Shown here: positions 15,010 to 23,272 of the stretch, one piece after another
How the letters are laid out: each line of letters opens with the position of its first letter
Position numbering within the stretch: position 1 is the stretch's first letter
Assembly: GCF_047468865.1 (NCBI RefSeq)
Contig: NZ_JBLGTV010000001.1
Span: forward strand, 186,001 to 250,000
DNA length: 64,000 nucleotides
Direction of reading: 5' to 3'
From: Castellaniella hirudinis_A
Lineage (GTDB): Bacteria; Pseudomonadota; Gammaproteobacteria; Burkholderiales; Burkholderiaceae_B
Position numbers and translations under genes: made by a program
Notes under the pieces: model-generated
Told to the model about the DNA's origin: nothing
The model's input: the letters and a program-made list of their open reading frames with translations, nothing else
Databases searched by the model: none

Positions 15010-15840
15010 TCAGACGCAGCTGAGATTGGCCTGGTTGCTGCGTTGGATGGCTTCGGGGATGTCGATGCGCACGCTGGATTGCGCCCGCCCGTCGATGAAC
15101 ATCATCAGTTCGCCGGTGCGAAACGGAATCCAGGTTTCGTTGTCGGTCAGCGGCTTGGTCGTGATCACCGACACGCAATCGCCCTGTTTCGCGTAGTGCG
15201 AAAAATCCAGCGTGACGTCGGTGTCCACCAGGTGCGCCACCTGGAACGGCCAGGCACGGGTGATGTAGGACAGGCTGGTCGAGCAATGCGCCAGCATGCA
15301 GCGGCCGTTGGCCAGCAGGAAGTTGAATACCCCGTATCGGGTCAGTTCGGCCGTCATTTCGGCCACGGCGGAAAACAAATCCTGGTCGTCGGGCTCGGCG
15401 CGGCCGAAGCGGCGGCGCAGGCCTTCCATCATGTAGCAGAAGGCGTGTTCGCTGTCGGTCTGCCCGATGGGCAGGAAGTCGCCCGCCAGGGCGGGGGAAA
15501 AAGACTTCAAATCCCCATTGTGGGCGAACAGCCAGTGGCGGCCCCAGAGCTCGCGCACGAAGGGGTGGCTGTTTTCGAGTTCCACCGCGCCCTGGGTGGC
15601 CTTGCGGATGTGGGCGATGACGTTGCGCGACTTGATGGGATAGCGCTTGATCAGGTCGGCCACCGGGGATTGGCAGCTGGGTGCGTTGTCCAGGAAGCAG
15701 CGCGCGCCCCGGCCTTCGTAGAAGGCGATGCCGAAGCCGTCGGCGTGGTGGTCGGTGCCGCCCCCGCGGGCGGCAAAGCCGGTAAAGGAAAACGTGATGT
15801 CCGTCGGCGTGGCGCAATTCATGCCCAGCAGCTGACACAT
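15010..15840 (-). CDS. class II glutamine amidotransferase (YafJ type)
   Basis: This 276-residue protein has Cys2 immediately after the start (MCQLLGMN), which becomes the N-terminal nucleophile of class II glutamine amidotransferases after Met removal. That requirement fixes ATG 15840 over an upstream in-frame ATG. Further family marks are ARGGGTDHHADGFGIAF (about 30-46) and FAHNGDLKSF. Proteins of this YafJ-like group are cytoplasmic hydrolases of unclear substrate. No synthase partner domain or gene is adjacent. Confidence 0.88.
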   Translation of the reverse strand: MCQLLGMNCATPTDITFSFTGFAARGGGTDHHADGFGIAFYEGRGARCFLDNAPSCQSPVADLIKRYPIKSRNVIAHIRKATQGAVELENSHPFVRELWGRHWLFAHNGDLKSFSPALAGDFLPIGQTDSEHAFCYMMEGLRRRFGRAEPDDQDLFSAVAEMTAELTRYGVFNFLLANGRCMLAHCSTSLSYITRAWPFQVAHLVDTDVTLDFSHYAKQGDCVSVITTKPLTDNETWIPFRTGELMMFIDGRAQSSVRIDIPEAIQRSNQANLSCV

Positions 15841-15980
15841 GGCAGGCCCTTGCAAGAAAGCCCGGGACGATGCGCCCCGGTTGGTTCAAGCTTGAATTGT
15901 AACGCGCTTATACGCAATCCGCGCCGTTAACCCCATGACGAATGGTGATCTGCCGGTTTCTTGTGCCCGGGCTGCAACAT

Positions 15981-17132
15981 TCAGTGCCGCAGCATCAGGA
16001 TGGCCTGCCGGTATCCGCTGGCGGGGTAGATGGCGGGCATGGGCGGGTGTTCGTCGCTGGGCCGCAAGGCCTGGGTGCCAGCCAGCAAAGCCTGAACCAT
16101 GGCCTCGATTTCCAGCCGCGCCAGGGGGGCGCCCGGACAGGCGTGGATGCCGGCCCCGTACAGCAGGTTCAGGCCGGGGTCGCGATCCAGGCGGAATTCG
16201 TCCGGGTCGCCAAAGACGGCCTCGTCGCGGTTGGCCGCCGCCCAGATCAGCGTCAGGCGTTCACCCGGCTGGATTTGGACACCGCCCACCCGCACCGGAC
16301 AGGTGGGGGTGCGCCGGTTGGCGATCAGCGGGGCGTGGATGCGCAGGATCTCGTCGTTGGCCGCCCGCACCAGCGCGGGCTGGCGACGCAGCTGGTCTTG
16401 CAGATCGGGGTGAACGGCCAGGTAATACGCGATGATGCCGATGCTGGAGGCCATGGTGCCCAGTTCGCCGACCGTCCAGTTGCGCAAAATACTGACGATT
16501 TCGTCTTCGGTCAGCGGGTGGCCGTTGACGGTGTCGCGCATCAGGCTGGTGGTGATGTCGTCCGGGGCCTGGTCGCCCGCCCGGCGGCGGGCTTTCAGCA
16601 GGTCGCGGATGGTCTGGTCGAATTCGGTGGCCACGGCGGCGATGGCATGGCTGTCGCCCGACAGGGTGGCCACGTTTTTCTTGTGTATCCACTGCAGCAG
16701 GGGTTCGTGCAGGCTGTCGGGCCAGCCCAAAAACGCGCACTGCATGCGCAGGGCGAAGGGGTGCGCCAGGCCAAACATGATTTCGACGCTGCTGTTGCGC
16801 GGCAGGGCGGCCACCAGTTCGTCGCAGATGCGCCGGCAAGTGGGTTCGAAGGCCGCCATGCGCTCGGGGCCGAAGTACGGTTCGATCAGGGCGCGGTAGG
16901 CCGTGTGTTCGGGCGGATCCATGCTGTTGGGCACGGACACGAAGCGCGAGGCCTGGCTGCTGAAGGTGTCGTGATCCTGGATGATGCGCACCACGTCGGC
17001 GTGGCGAAAAATGGAATGGTGCAGGTAGTCGCTGTGCGCCACCGGGCAGCGTTGGCGCATGCGGTCGTAGGCGGCGATCGGGTCGGCAAGGACGTCGGGC
17101 GCGCGCGGATCCCAGTCTTGGTGTGTGGTCAT
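15981..17132 (-). CDS. cytochrome P450
   Basis: This 383-residue soluble bacterial P450 has the haem-binding loop LLYGAGIHACPGAPLARLE with the thiolate ligand Cys332. The K-helix pair is ExxR (EILR in ANDEILRIH), and TFSSQASRF/DPPEHTAYRALI are normal substrate-side motifs. The I-helix reads WTVGELGTMASS instead of the usual AGxxTT. It keeps the threonine but places Gly where an acidic residue usually sits. GAGGAC precedes ATG 17132. No ferredoxin or reductase gene is adjacent, so the redox partner must come from elsewhere. The substrate is unknown. Confidence 0.92.
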   Translation of the reverse strand: MTTHQDWDPRAPDVLADPIAAYDRMRQRCPVAHSDYLHHSIFRHADVVRIIQDHDTFSSQASRFVSVPNSMDPPEHTAYRALIEPYFGPERMAAFEPTCRRICDELVAALPRNSSVEIMFGLAHPFALRMQCAFLGWPDSLHEPLLQWIHKKNVATLSGDSHAIAAVATEFDQTIRDLLKARRRAGDQAPDDITTSLMRDTVNGHPLTEDEIVSILRNWTVGELGTMASSIGIIAYYLAVHPDLQDQLRRQPALVRAANDEILRIHAPLIANRRTPTCPVRVGGVQIQPGERLTLIWAAANRDEAVFGDPDEFRLDRDPGLNLLYGAGIHACPGAPLARLEIEAMVQALLAGTQALRPSDEHPPMPAIYPASGYRQAILMLRH

Positions 17133-17185
17133 GCTGTCCTCGGGGAGAATCAGTGGGCCTTGGACAAGGCGTTCATGACTGTATC

Positions 17186-17217
17186 ATGGGGTTTACCCTA
17201 AAAAGCGTAAAGCCCAT
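17186..17217. promoter_or_regulatory. inverted repeat upstream of the P450 gene (putative operator)
   Basis: ATGGGGTTTAC at 17186-17196 and GTAAAGCCCAT at 17207-17217 form an 11-bp inverted repeat with one mismatch and a 10-base spacer. It lies 54-85 bases before the P450 start in a locally AT-rich stretch. Dyad spacing of this kind is typical of a dimeric repressor or activator site. No regulator gene is adjacent. Confidence 0.5.
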
Positions 17218-17269
17218 AGATATCAAATATTTATTGCTTGAACTATTAATCTGAAGCAAAAAAACGGGC

Positions 17270-17307
17270 GATTGTCATGTCTCCGCCGGATTGTCATGTC
17301 GCCGCCG
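17270..17307. repeat. 19-bp direct repeat, two copies
   Basis: GATTGTCATGTCTCCGCCG (17270-17288) is followed directly by the same sequence with one change (17289-17307). It lies between the P450 and the DUF3579 gene. It could be a paired regulator site or a simple duplication. Confidence 0.55.
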
Positions 17308-17323
17308 TTTTACGTCGCGCTGT

Positions 17324-17641
17324 TCAGGCCGGTATGTCCAGGGCTTCCGGCGGGGCGCTGGTGTCGGTGGTCAGCAAGTGGTTGCTGTCGGCGAAGTCGC
17401 AGGCGAATTTCCAGGCCAGGGGTTCCAGCTGCCGCAGGCGGTGGTCGATGACCACGCAGGGGACGCCGTCCATGCGGCGCGGCATGGCGTAGGGCGAGTA
17501 CGACAGCGGGTTGTGCAATGATCCGGCGGGCCGAAACTGGGAAAGCACGCCGGCCAGACGCTCGGCCCAGTCGCTGGGGCGGAATCGCTGGCCATCCAGG
17601 GTTTTGCCGTGGATGATCAAGTGCTGGACAGGGTGGGTCAT
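17324..17641 (-). CDS. DUF3579 family protein
   Basis: This 105-residue protein is of unknown function. The pattern LIIHGKTLDGQRFRPSDWAERLAGVLSQF at the N-terminus (about 8-36) and a middle motif YSPYAM..GVPCVVIDHRL place it in DUF3579, a family found mainly in betaproteobacteria and often beside argF, as here. No membrane segment or signal is seen. It is divergent from argF across 131 bases. Confidence 0.82.
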   Translation of the reverse strand: MTHPVQHLIIHGKTLDGQRFRPSDWAERLAGVLSQFRPAGSLHNPLSYSPYAMPRRMDGVPCVVIDHRLRQLEPLAWKFACDFADSNHLLTTDTSAPPEALDIPA

Positions 17642-17772
17642 GTGGGTTCCAAAGACGGGGCACGCCTGGAAAACAGGCGCGCAACATCCCCTACGCCGCG
17701 CATTGTATCCGATCGGCGTTTTGCGCGTCCCGCCCGCGCACGGTAATATGGTCGTTTTACAGAGGGTGTCCC

Positions 17773-18708
17773 ATGTCAGCAGCCAATCCCACCGGGCCTT
17801 TGCGGCATTTTTTGCAGTTGCGCGATTTCTCTGAGGACGAGATCCACTATGTCATCGACCGCGCCCGGCTGATCAAGGACAAATTCAAGCGCTACCAGCC
17901 GCACCACACGCTGCACGACCGCAATCTGGCCATGGTGTTCGAAAAGGCCAGCACCCGCACCCGGGTGTCGTTCGAGGCCGGGATGTACCAGCTGGGCGGC
18001 TCGGTCATCTACCTGACGACCGAAGGCTCGCAGCTGGGCCGCGCCGAACCCATCGAGGACACGGCGCGGGTCATCTCCCGCATGGTCGACTTGGTGATGA
18101 TCCGTACCTTCGAGCAAACCCGCATCGAGCGCTTCGCGGCGCATTCGCGCGTGCCCGTCATCAATGGCCTGACCAACGAATACCATCCCTGCCAGATCCT
18201 GGCCGATATCCTCACGTTCGTCGAGCACCGGGGGCCGATCCGGGGCAAGACCGTCGCCTGGATCGGGGATGCGAATAACATGTCGTATACCTGGCTGCAG
18301 GCGGCCGAGCTGCTGGGTTTCACCCTGCATGTGTCGGCTCCGGCGGGCTATCGCCTGGATCCGGTTCGGGTGGGACAGCAGCCCGACACGGTGCTGCGCC
18401 AGTTCGACGACCCCCTGGAAGCCTGCCGCGGGGCCGATCTGGTCACCACCGATGTCTGGACCAGCATGGGCTACGAATCCGAAAACGAAACCCGCCGCCT
18501 GGCGTTTGCCGATTGGTGCGTGGATGCCCAGATGATGGCGGCCGCTCGGCCGGATGCGGTGTTCATGCACTGCCTGCCCGCGCATCGGGGCGAGGAAGTC
18601 GCCGGCGACGTCATCGACGGCCCGCAAAGCGTGGTCTGGGACGAGGCCGAAAACCGTCTGCATGTGCAAAAAGCCCTGATGGAATTTTTGCTGCTGGGCC
18701 GGCAATAA
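17773..18708 (+). CDS. argF: ornithine carbamoyltransferase
   Basis: This enzyme makes citrulline from ornithine and carbamoyl phosphate in arginine synthesis. The 311 residues include the carbamoyl-phosphate loop STRTR at 60-64, HPCQILAD at about 137-144 and HCLPAHRGEE near 264-273, all family signatures. AGAGGGTG precedes ATG 17773. The length is standard. A bidirectional terminator lies 37 bases after the stop. Confidence 0.96.
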   Translation: MSAANPTGPLRHFLQLRDFSEDEIHYVIDRARLIKDKFKRYQPHHTLHDRNLAMVFEKASTRTRVSFEAGMYQLGGSVIYLTTEGSQLGRAEPIEDTARVISRMVDLVMIRTFEQTRIERFAAHSRVPVINGLTNEYHPCQILADILTFVEHRGPIRGKTVAWIGDANNMSYTWLQAAELLGFTLHVSAPAGYRLDPVRVGQQPDTVLRQFDDPLEACRGADLVTTDVWTSMGYESENETRRLAFADWCVDAQMMAAARPDAVFMHCLPAHRGEEVAGDVIDGPQSVVWDEAENRLHVQKALMEFLLLGRQ

Positions 18709-18744
18709 AAGCCGGGGTCGGCACCCTTTGTGCGTTGCCCACGC

Positions 18745-18770
18745 AAAAAAGCGCCCGAAGGCGCTTTTTT
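18745..18770. terminator. bidirectional Rho-independent terminator between argF and rpsT
   Basis: AAAAAA-GCGCC-CGAA-GGCGC-TTTTTT forms a short GC stem with a tetraloop and T-tracts on both strands. It sits between convergent argF (+) and rpsT (-). Confidence 0.92.
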
Positions 18771-18797
18771 GTTACCAGGCAAGCGGCGTTTCGGAGA

Positions 18798-19061
18798 TCA
18801 GGCGAGGGCCTTGATCGCGGCGGACAGGCGGCTTTTATGACGCGCGGCTTTGTTCTTGTGAATGATTTGCTTGTCGGCGACGCGGTCGATCACGCTGCTG
18901 GCCTTGCGGAAGGTTTCGTTGGCAGCGGCCTGGTCGCCGGTTTCAATGGCCTGGCGCACGCGCTTAATGGCGGTGCGCAGCATGGAACGCATGCTGGCGT
19001 TGTGTTTGTTAAGGGCAACGGCCTGACGGGCGCGTTTACGGGCTTGTGCTGAATTGGCCAT
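18798..19061 (-). CDS. rpsT: 30S ribosomal protein S20
   Basis: This 87-residue basic, helical protein binds 16S rRNA. The N-terminus MANSAQARKRARQAVALNKH and the C-terminal IIHKNKAARHKSRLSAAIKA are characteristic, and the length is normal. It is monocistronic between the shared terminator and murJ. About 68 bases separate its start from the end of murJ upstream, and the promoter is likely there. Confidence 0.96.
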   Translation of the reverse strand: MANSAQARKRARQAVALNKHNASMRSMLRTAIKRVRQAIETGDQAAANETFRKASSVIDRVADKQIIHKNKAARHKSRLSAAIKALA

Positions 19062-19129
19062 AGATTATGATCTGGTTTGCAAAATGGAAACGGTTGCTTG
19101 CCCTGTTTGGCAAAGACAGTAAGTTTATC

Positions 19130-20686
19130 CTACGCTTGGCGTCGTGTAAAGTCTTTGGGCCGAAAGCCGAATAAAAACAAGGTGCTGAAGTACGCTAGGA
19201 CGCATGCGGCCAGCACCCCCAGCAGCCAGGCCGCCCGGCCAGCGGGGTGGGCCCCCAGCGCGATCCAGTCCAGGTCGCGGTTGGCCCAGTGCAGCACCGC
19301 GCCCAGCACGCCCAGCGCGGGCAGCAGCTTCAATACAAACAGCGGCCAGCCGGGCAGGGGGGTATACAGCCGGCGGCGGCGCAGCAGCACGACCAGCACC
19401 AGGGCGTTGGCGCTGGCCCCCAGGCCGATGGACAGGGCCAGGCCCGCATGGGCCAGCCAGGGCACCAGGGCCAGATTCATCAGCTGGGTAAAGACCAGGA
19501 CGCCGATGGCGATGCGCACGGGGGTGCGGATGTCTTGCTTGGCATAGAAGCCCGGGGCCAGGATCTTGATGGCCAGCAGGCCCAGCAGGCCCACCGCGTA
19601 GGCGGTGACGGCCAGGCGGGTCTGGGCGACGTCCGCGCCGGAAAACGCCCCGTAGTTGAACAGGGTCGCCACCAGGCCGTCCGACAGCAGGGCCATGCCC
19701 AGGGCCGCGGGCAGGCCCAGCAGCAGCACCAGCCGCAACCCCCAGTCCAGCAAGGCGTTGTAGGCCGCGTGGTCGTTGCGGGCGTGCGCCGCCGACAGGC
19801 TGGGCAGCAGCACCGTGCCCAGCGCCACCCCCAGCAGCGCGGTGGGAAATTCCATCAAGCGGTCGGCGAACGACAGCCAGGTCACGCTGCCGGGTTCCAG
19901 CCAGGTGGCGATGTTGGTGTTGATCAGCAGGGACAGCTGGGCCACGGACACCCCCAGGATGGCGGGCAGCATCTGGCGCATGATGCGCTGCACGATCGGA
20001 TCGCGCCAGGCGGCGCGCAGGCCTTGGCCATAGCGCGGCAGCAGACCCAGCCTGCCCAGGGCCAGCCATTGGACGCCAAACTGCAGCACGCCGCCCACCA
20101 GCACGCCCACGGCCAGCGCATGGATGGGCTGCGCCATGCGGTCGGCCAGCAGCAGGCTGGCGGCGATCATGGCGAGGTTCAGCAGCACGGGGGTGAAGGC
20201 GGGGATGGCAAAGCGGCTGAAGGTGTTCAGCACCCCGGAGGCGAAGGCCACCAGAGACATGCAGATGATGTAGGGAAACATCAGCCGCGTCATCCAGATG
20301 GCTTCGTGGAATTCCTCGGCGCGGGCGGCGGTGCGCATGCCGCTGGCCATGGCGGTGACCACCCAGCCCGCGCCCAGCATGCCGATCAGGGTGACGGCGC
20401 ACAGGGTGGCGAACAGCAGCAGCGCGACGCGATCCAGCAGGCGGCGCAAGTGATCCTGGTTTTCGCGCTGGCGGACTTCGCCCAGGATGGGGACGAATGC
20501 CTGGGAAAACGCCCCTTCGGCAAACAGGCGGCGCAGCAGGTTCGGGATGCGAAACGCCACCCAGAACGCGTCGGTCAGAGGCCCGGCGCCGTACACGCTG
20601 GCGATCATGACATCGCGCAGCATGCCGGTCACCCGGGAAAACAAGGTCAGGCCACTGATCGTGGCCGCCGAACGCAGCAGACTCAT
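19130..20686 (-). CDS. murJ: lipid II flippase
   Basis: This inner-membrane protein translocates lipid II for peptidoglycan synthesis. The 518 residues contain about 14 hydrophobic segments of the MurJ/MviN fold. The start MSLLRSAATISGLTLFSRVT, the AFWVAFRIPNLLRRLFAEGAF region (about 40-60) and the conserved ALLPSLSAAHARND-like loop fit the family. ATG 20686 is the first start, and no strong Shine-Dalgarno sequence is visible. rpsT follows downstream, as in many proteobacteria. Confidence 0.95.
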   Translation of the reverse strand: MSLLRSAATISGLTLFSRVTGMLRDVMIASVYGAGPLTDAFWVAFRIPNLLRRLFAEGAFSQAFVPILGEVRQRENQDHLRRLLDRVALLLFATLCAVTLIGMLGAGWVVTAMASGMRTAARAEEFHEAIWMTRLMFPYIICMSLVAFASGVLNTFSRFAIPAFTPVLLNLAMIAASLLLADRMAQPIHALAVGVLVGGVLQFGVQWLALGRLGLLPRYGQGLRAAWRDPIVQRIMRQMLPAILGVSVAQLSLLINTNIATWLEPGSVTWLSFADRLMEFPTALLGVALGTVLLPSLSAAHARNDHAAYNALLDWGLRLVLLLGLPAALGMALLSDGLVATLFNYGAFSGADVAQTRLAVTAYAVGLLGLLAIKILAPGFYAKQDIRTPVRIAIGVLVFTQLMNLALVPWLAHAGLALSIGLGASANALVLVVLLRRRRLYTPLPGWPLFVLKLLPALGVLGAVLHWANRDLDWIALGAHPAGRAAWLLGVLAACVLAYFSTLFLFGFRPKDFTRRQA

Positions 20687-20746
20687 TGGCTTGATTCAGC
20701 CACTCCCCGCAACCAGCGAGGCGGCTGGTGCGGCGTGGGGGCATTT

Positions 20747-21505
20747 TTACTTTGGCGCCATGCGGATGGCGCCATCCAGACGGATGGTTTCGCCGTTGAG
20801 CATGTCGTTGTCCAGAATGCCGAGAACCAGCTTGGCGTAGTCCTCGGGGCGGCCCAGGCGCGAAGGGAACGGCACGCTGGCGGCCAGGGAATCCTGGACT
20901 TCCTGGGGCATGCCGAACAGCATGGGCGTGCCGAAGATGCCCGGGGCGATGGTCATGCAGCGCACGCCCAGCTTGGCCATGTCGCGGGCGATGGCCAGCG
21001 TCATGCCGACAATGCCGGCTTTGGAGGCGGCATAGGCGGATTGGCCGATCTGGCCGTCGTAGGCCGCGACCGAGGCGGTGTTGATGATGACCCCGCGTTC
21101 GCCGGTGTCCTGCGGGGCGTTGTCGGCCATGGCCAGGGCGGCCAGGCGGGCCATGTTGAAGGAGCCCACCAGATTGATGTCGATCACCCGGCGGAACAGG
21201 GCCAGGTCGTGCGGGCCGGATTTGCCCACGATGCGGGCGGCGGGCGCGATGCCCGCGCAGTTGATCAGCGCGCGCAGCGTGCCTGCCGCCGTGGCCGCGC
21301 CGACCGCCGCCTGGGCGTCGGTTTCCGAGGTGACGTCGCAGTGGATGTAGGTTTGGCCGAGTTCGGCGGCCAGGGCCTGGCCGGCTTCGTCTTGCACGTC
21401 GGCCAGAACCAGCCGGGCGCCGGCGGCGGCCAGCGCCCGGGCCGTGCCGGCCCCCAGGCCGGATGCCCCGCCGGTGACCAGGATGACTTGATCTCGAATG
21501 TCCAT
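20747..21505 (-). CDS. short-chain dehydrogenase, 3-hydroxyacyl-CoA dehydrogenase (HSD10-like)
   Basis: This 252-residue NAD-dependent oxidoreductase has the cofactor motif TGGASGLG at 11-18 and catalytic Ser145, Tyr158 and Lys162 (SAYAASK). The sequence INCAGIAPAARIVGK and the C-terminal LNGETIRLDGAIRMAPK resemble type II 3-hydroxyacyl-CoA dehydrogenases (HSD17B10-like) used in fatty or branched-chain acid breakdown. The exact substrate is inferred. ATG 21505 begins 15 bases after the adk stop, so the two are probably co-transcribed, although their functions are unrelated. Confidence 0.85.
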   Translation of the reverse strand: MDIRDQVILVTGGASGLGAGTARALAAAGARLVLADVQDEAGQALAAELGQTYIHCDVTSETDAQAAVGAATAAGTLRALINCAGIAPAARIVGKSGPHDLALFRRVIDINLVGSFNMARLAALAMADNAPQDTGERGVIINTASVAAYDGQIGQSAYAASKAGIVGMTLAIARDMAKLGVRCMTIAPGIFGTPMLFGMPQEVQDSLAASVPFPSRLGRPEDYAKLVLGILDNDMLNGETIRLDGAIRMAPK

Positions 21506-21519
21506 GGTCTGCCCCGGGA

Positions 21520-22188
21520 TCAAGCCGCTGAATGGGCGCGCAGGATGCCCAGGATGCGATTGCGGATTTCGTCCACCGAGCCCACGCCGGAAATCTTGGC
21601 GTACTGCGGCGCTTGCGCATCGCCCTGGCCGGCCCATTGGGCGTAGTAGTCCACCAGCGGCCGAGTCTGGTCGCGGTAGACCGACAGGCGGTGGCGCACG
21701 GTTTCTTCGCGGTCGTCGTCGCGCTGGATCAGGGGCTCGCCGGTGTCGTCGTCCAGGCCGGCCTGCTTGGGGGGATTGAAGGTGACGTGGTAGGTGCGCC
21801 CGCTGGCGACGTGCACCCGGCGGCCGCTCATGCGTTCGATGATGTGTTCTTCGGGAACGCTGATTTCGATGACGTAATCGAGGGCGATCCGGGCGTCCTT
21901 CAGGGCGTCGGCCTGGGGGATGGTGCGGGGAAAGCCGTCGAACAGATAGCCGTTGCGGCAGTCGGCCTGTTGCAGGCGGTCGCGCACCAGGCCGATGATG
22001 AGGTCGTCGGACACCAGGCCGCCTTCGTCCATGATCTTCTTGGCGGCCAGGCCCAGGGGGGTTTGCGCCTTGACGGCGGCGCGCAGCATGTCGCCCGTGG
22101 AAATCTGCGGGATGCCGAATGCCTCGGTGATGTAAGCTGCCTGGGTGCCTTTGCCCGCCCCCGGGGGGCCTAGCAGAATCAAACGCAT
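21520..22188 (-). CDS. adk: adenylate kinase
   Basis: This enzyme interconverts ATP+AMP and 2 ADP. The 222 residues include the P-loop GPPGAGKGTQ at 7-16, the AMP site STGDMLRAAV, and DGFPRTIPQA. The LID domain (about 122-160) is of the long type and lacks zinc cysteines. A strong AGGAGGA lies before ATG 22188. The length is normal for the long form. It lies 63 bases downstream of kdsB. Confidence 0.96.
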   Translation of the reverse strand: MRLILLGPPGAGKGTQAAYITEAFGIPQISTGDMLRAAVKAQTPLGLAAKKIMDEGGLVSDDLIIGLVRDRLQQADCRNGYLFDGFPRTIPQADALKDARIALDYVIEISVPEEHIIERMSGRRVHVASGRTYHVTFNPPKQAGLDDDTGEPLIQRDDDREETVRHRLSVYRDQTRPLVDYYAQWAGQGDAQAPQYAKISGVGSVDEIRNRILGILRAHSAA

Positions 22189-22251
22189 GATTATCCTCCT
22201 GAGTTTTTCAAATTTTTTCGATTATGCCGCAATGCAGCACACCCTGCATGG

Positions 22252-23031
22252 TCAGTGGGCGTCGATTGCCGGGTTTTGATCCAGCAGAGCCCGTACCCGG
22301 GCCAGATCCTGGGCCGTGTCCACCCCCGCGGCCGGGTGGGTGGGGGTAGGGTGCACGTAAATGGAAAAGCCTTGTTCCAGCGCGCGCAGTTGCTCCAGGG
22401 ATTCGGTGCGTTCGAGTTGGCCGGGGGGCAGCTGCGGAAAGGATTTGAGAAACCCGGCGCGGTAGGCATACAGGCCGATGTGGTGCCGGGCGGGCAGGCC
22501 GGGCGCCAGACGCCGCCCGCCGTCGGCCAACGCGTCGCGCGCCCAGGGGATCGGCGCCCGGGAAAAATACAGGGCGCGCTGCCGGTGGTCGCACACGACC
22601 TTGACCGCGTTGGGGTCGAACAGGGTGTCGGCCTGGGTGATGGGGGCCGCGCAGGTGGTGATGGCCGCGTCGGGGTGCCGCTGCAGCAGCGCGGCCACCG
22701 CGTCGATCAGCCGGGGGTCGATCAGGGGTTCGTCGCCCTGGACGTTGACCACGACGGCCTCGTCGGGCAGGGACAGCGTCTGGACGACTTCGGCCAGGCG
22801 GTCGGTGCCGGTGGGGTGGTCGGCGCGGGTCATCAGGGCTTCGATGTGGTGCTGGGCCGCCGCCTGCAGGATGTCGGCGTGGTCGGTGGCGATCAGGACG
22901 CGGCGGGCGCCGGATTGGGCCGCCCGCCGGGCGGTGCGCACCACCATGGGCAGGCCGGCCAGATCCAGCAGCGGCTTGCCCGGCAGGCGCGTCGAGGCCG
23001 CCCGCGCCGGGATGACGACGATAAAGCTCAT
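22252..23031 (-). CDS. kdsB: 3-deoxy-manno-octulosonate cytidylyltransferase
   Basis: This enzyme activates Kdo as CMP-Kdo for lipopolysaccharide core synthesis. The 259 residues begin MSFIVVIPARAASTRLPGKP, the nucleotide-binding start of the family, and include VVNVQGDEPLIDP and HIGLYAYRAGFL. ATG 23031 overlaps the stop of the Trm112 gene as ATGA. It belongs to the exbB-exbD-lpxK-Trm112-kdsB run and shares the LPS theme with lpxK. Confidence 0.96.
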   Translation of the reverse strand: MSFIVVIPARAASTRLPGKPLLDLAGLPMVVRTARRAAQSGARRVLIATDHADILQAAAQHHIEALMTRADHPTGTDRLAEVVQTLSLPDEAVVVNVQGDEPLIDPRLIDAVAALLQRHPDAAITTCAAPITQADTLFDPNAVKVVCDHRQRALYFSRAPIPWARDALADGGRRLAPGLPARHHIGLYAYRAGFLKSFPQLPPGQLERTESLEQLRALEQGFSIYVHPTPTHPAAGVDTAQDLARVRALLDQNPAIDAH

Positions 23032-23210
23032 GCGGGCGCGGGGGCCGGCTCCAGTGGCCGGGCTTCGGCGGGCAGCATGATCGGCACGCCGTCGCGGATC
23101 GGGAAGGCCAGCCGGTCGATGGCGCAGAGAAGCGCCTGGGCTTCGCGGTCGTGGCGCAAGGGCCCCTTGCAGACAGGGCACACGAGAATCTGCAGTAAGC
23201 GGTTTTCCAT
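23028..23210 (-). CDS. Trm112 family protein
   Basis: This 60-residue protein begins MENRLLQILVCPVCKGPL with a CPVC zinc-ribbon half and ends in a proline-alanine tail. Small Trm112-like proteins are regularly encoded between lpxK and kdsB in betaproteobacteria; their role there is not established. The usual second cysteine pair is reduced to a single Cys in ALLCAIDRLAF. It overlaps kdsB by four bases. Confidence 0.88.
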   Translation of the reverse strand: MENRLLQILVCPVCKGPLRHDREAQALLCAIDRLAFPIRDGVPIMLPAEARPLEPAPAPA

Positions 23211-23272
23211 GGGACGGAGACTGAGCAGATGACAAAACAAACAGTGTAATGCCAGAAGTTGAAAATGTGCGG

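Noticed and set aside
19125..21620. Long minus-strand frame across murJ and the dehydrogenase
   Set aside because: It is the wrong reading frame of two genuine minus-strand genes and has no domain.
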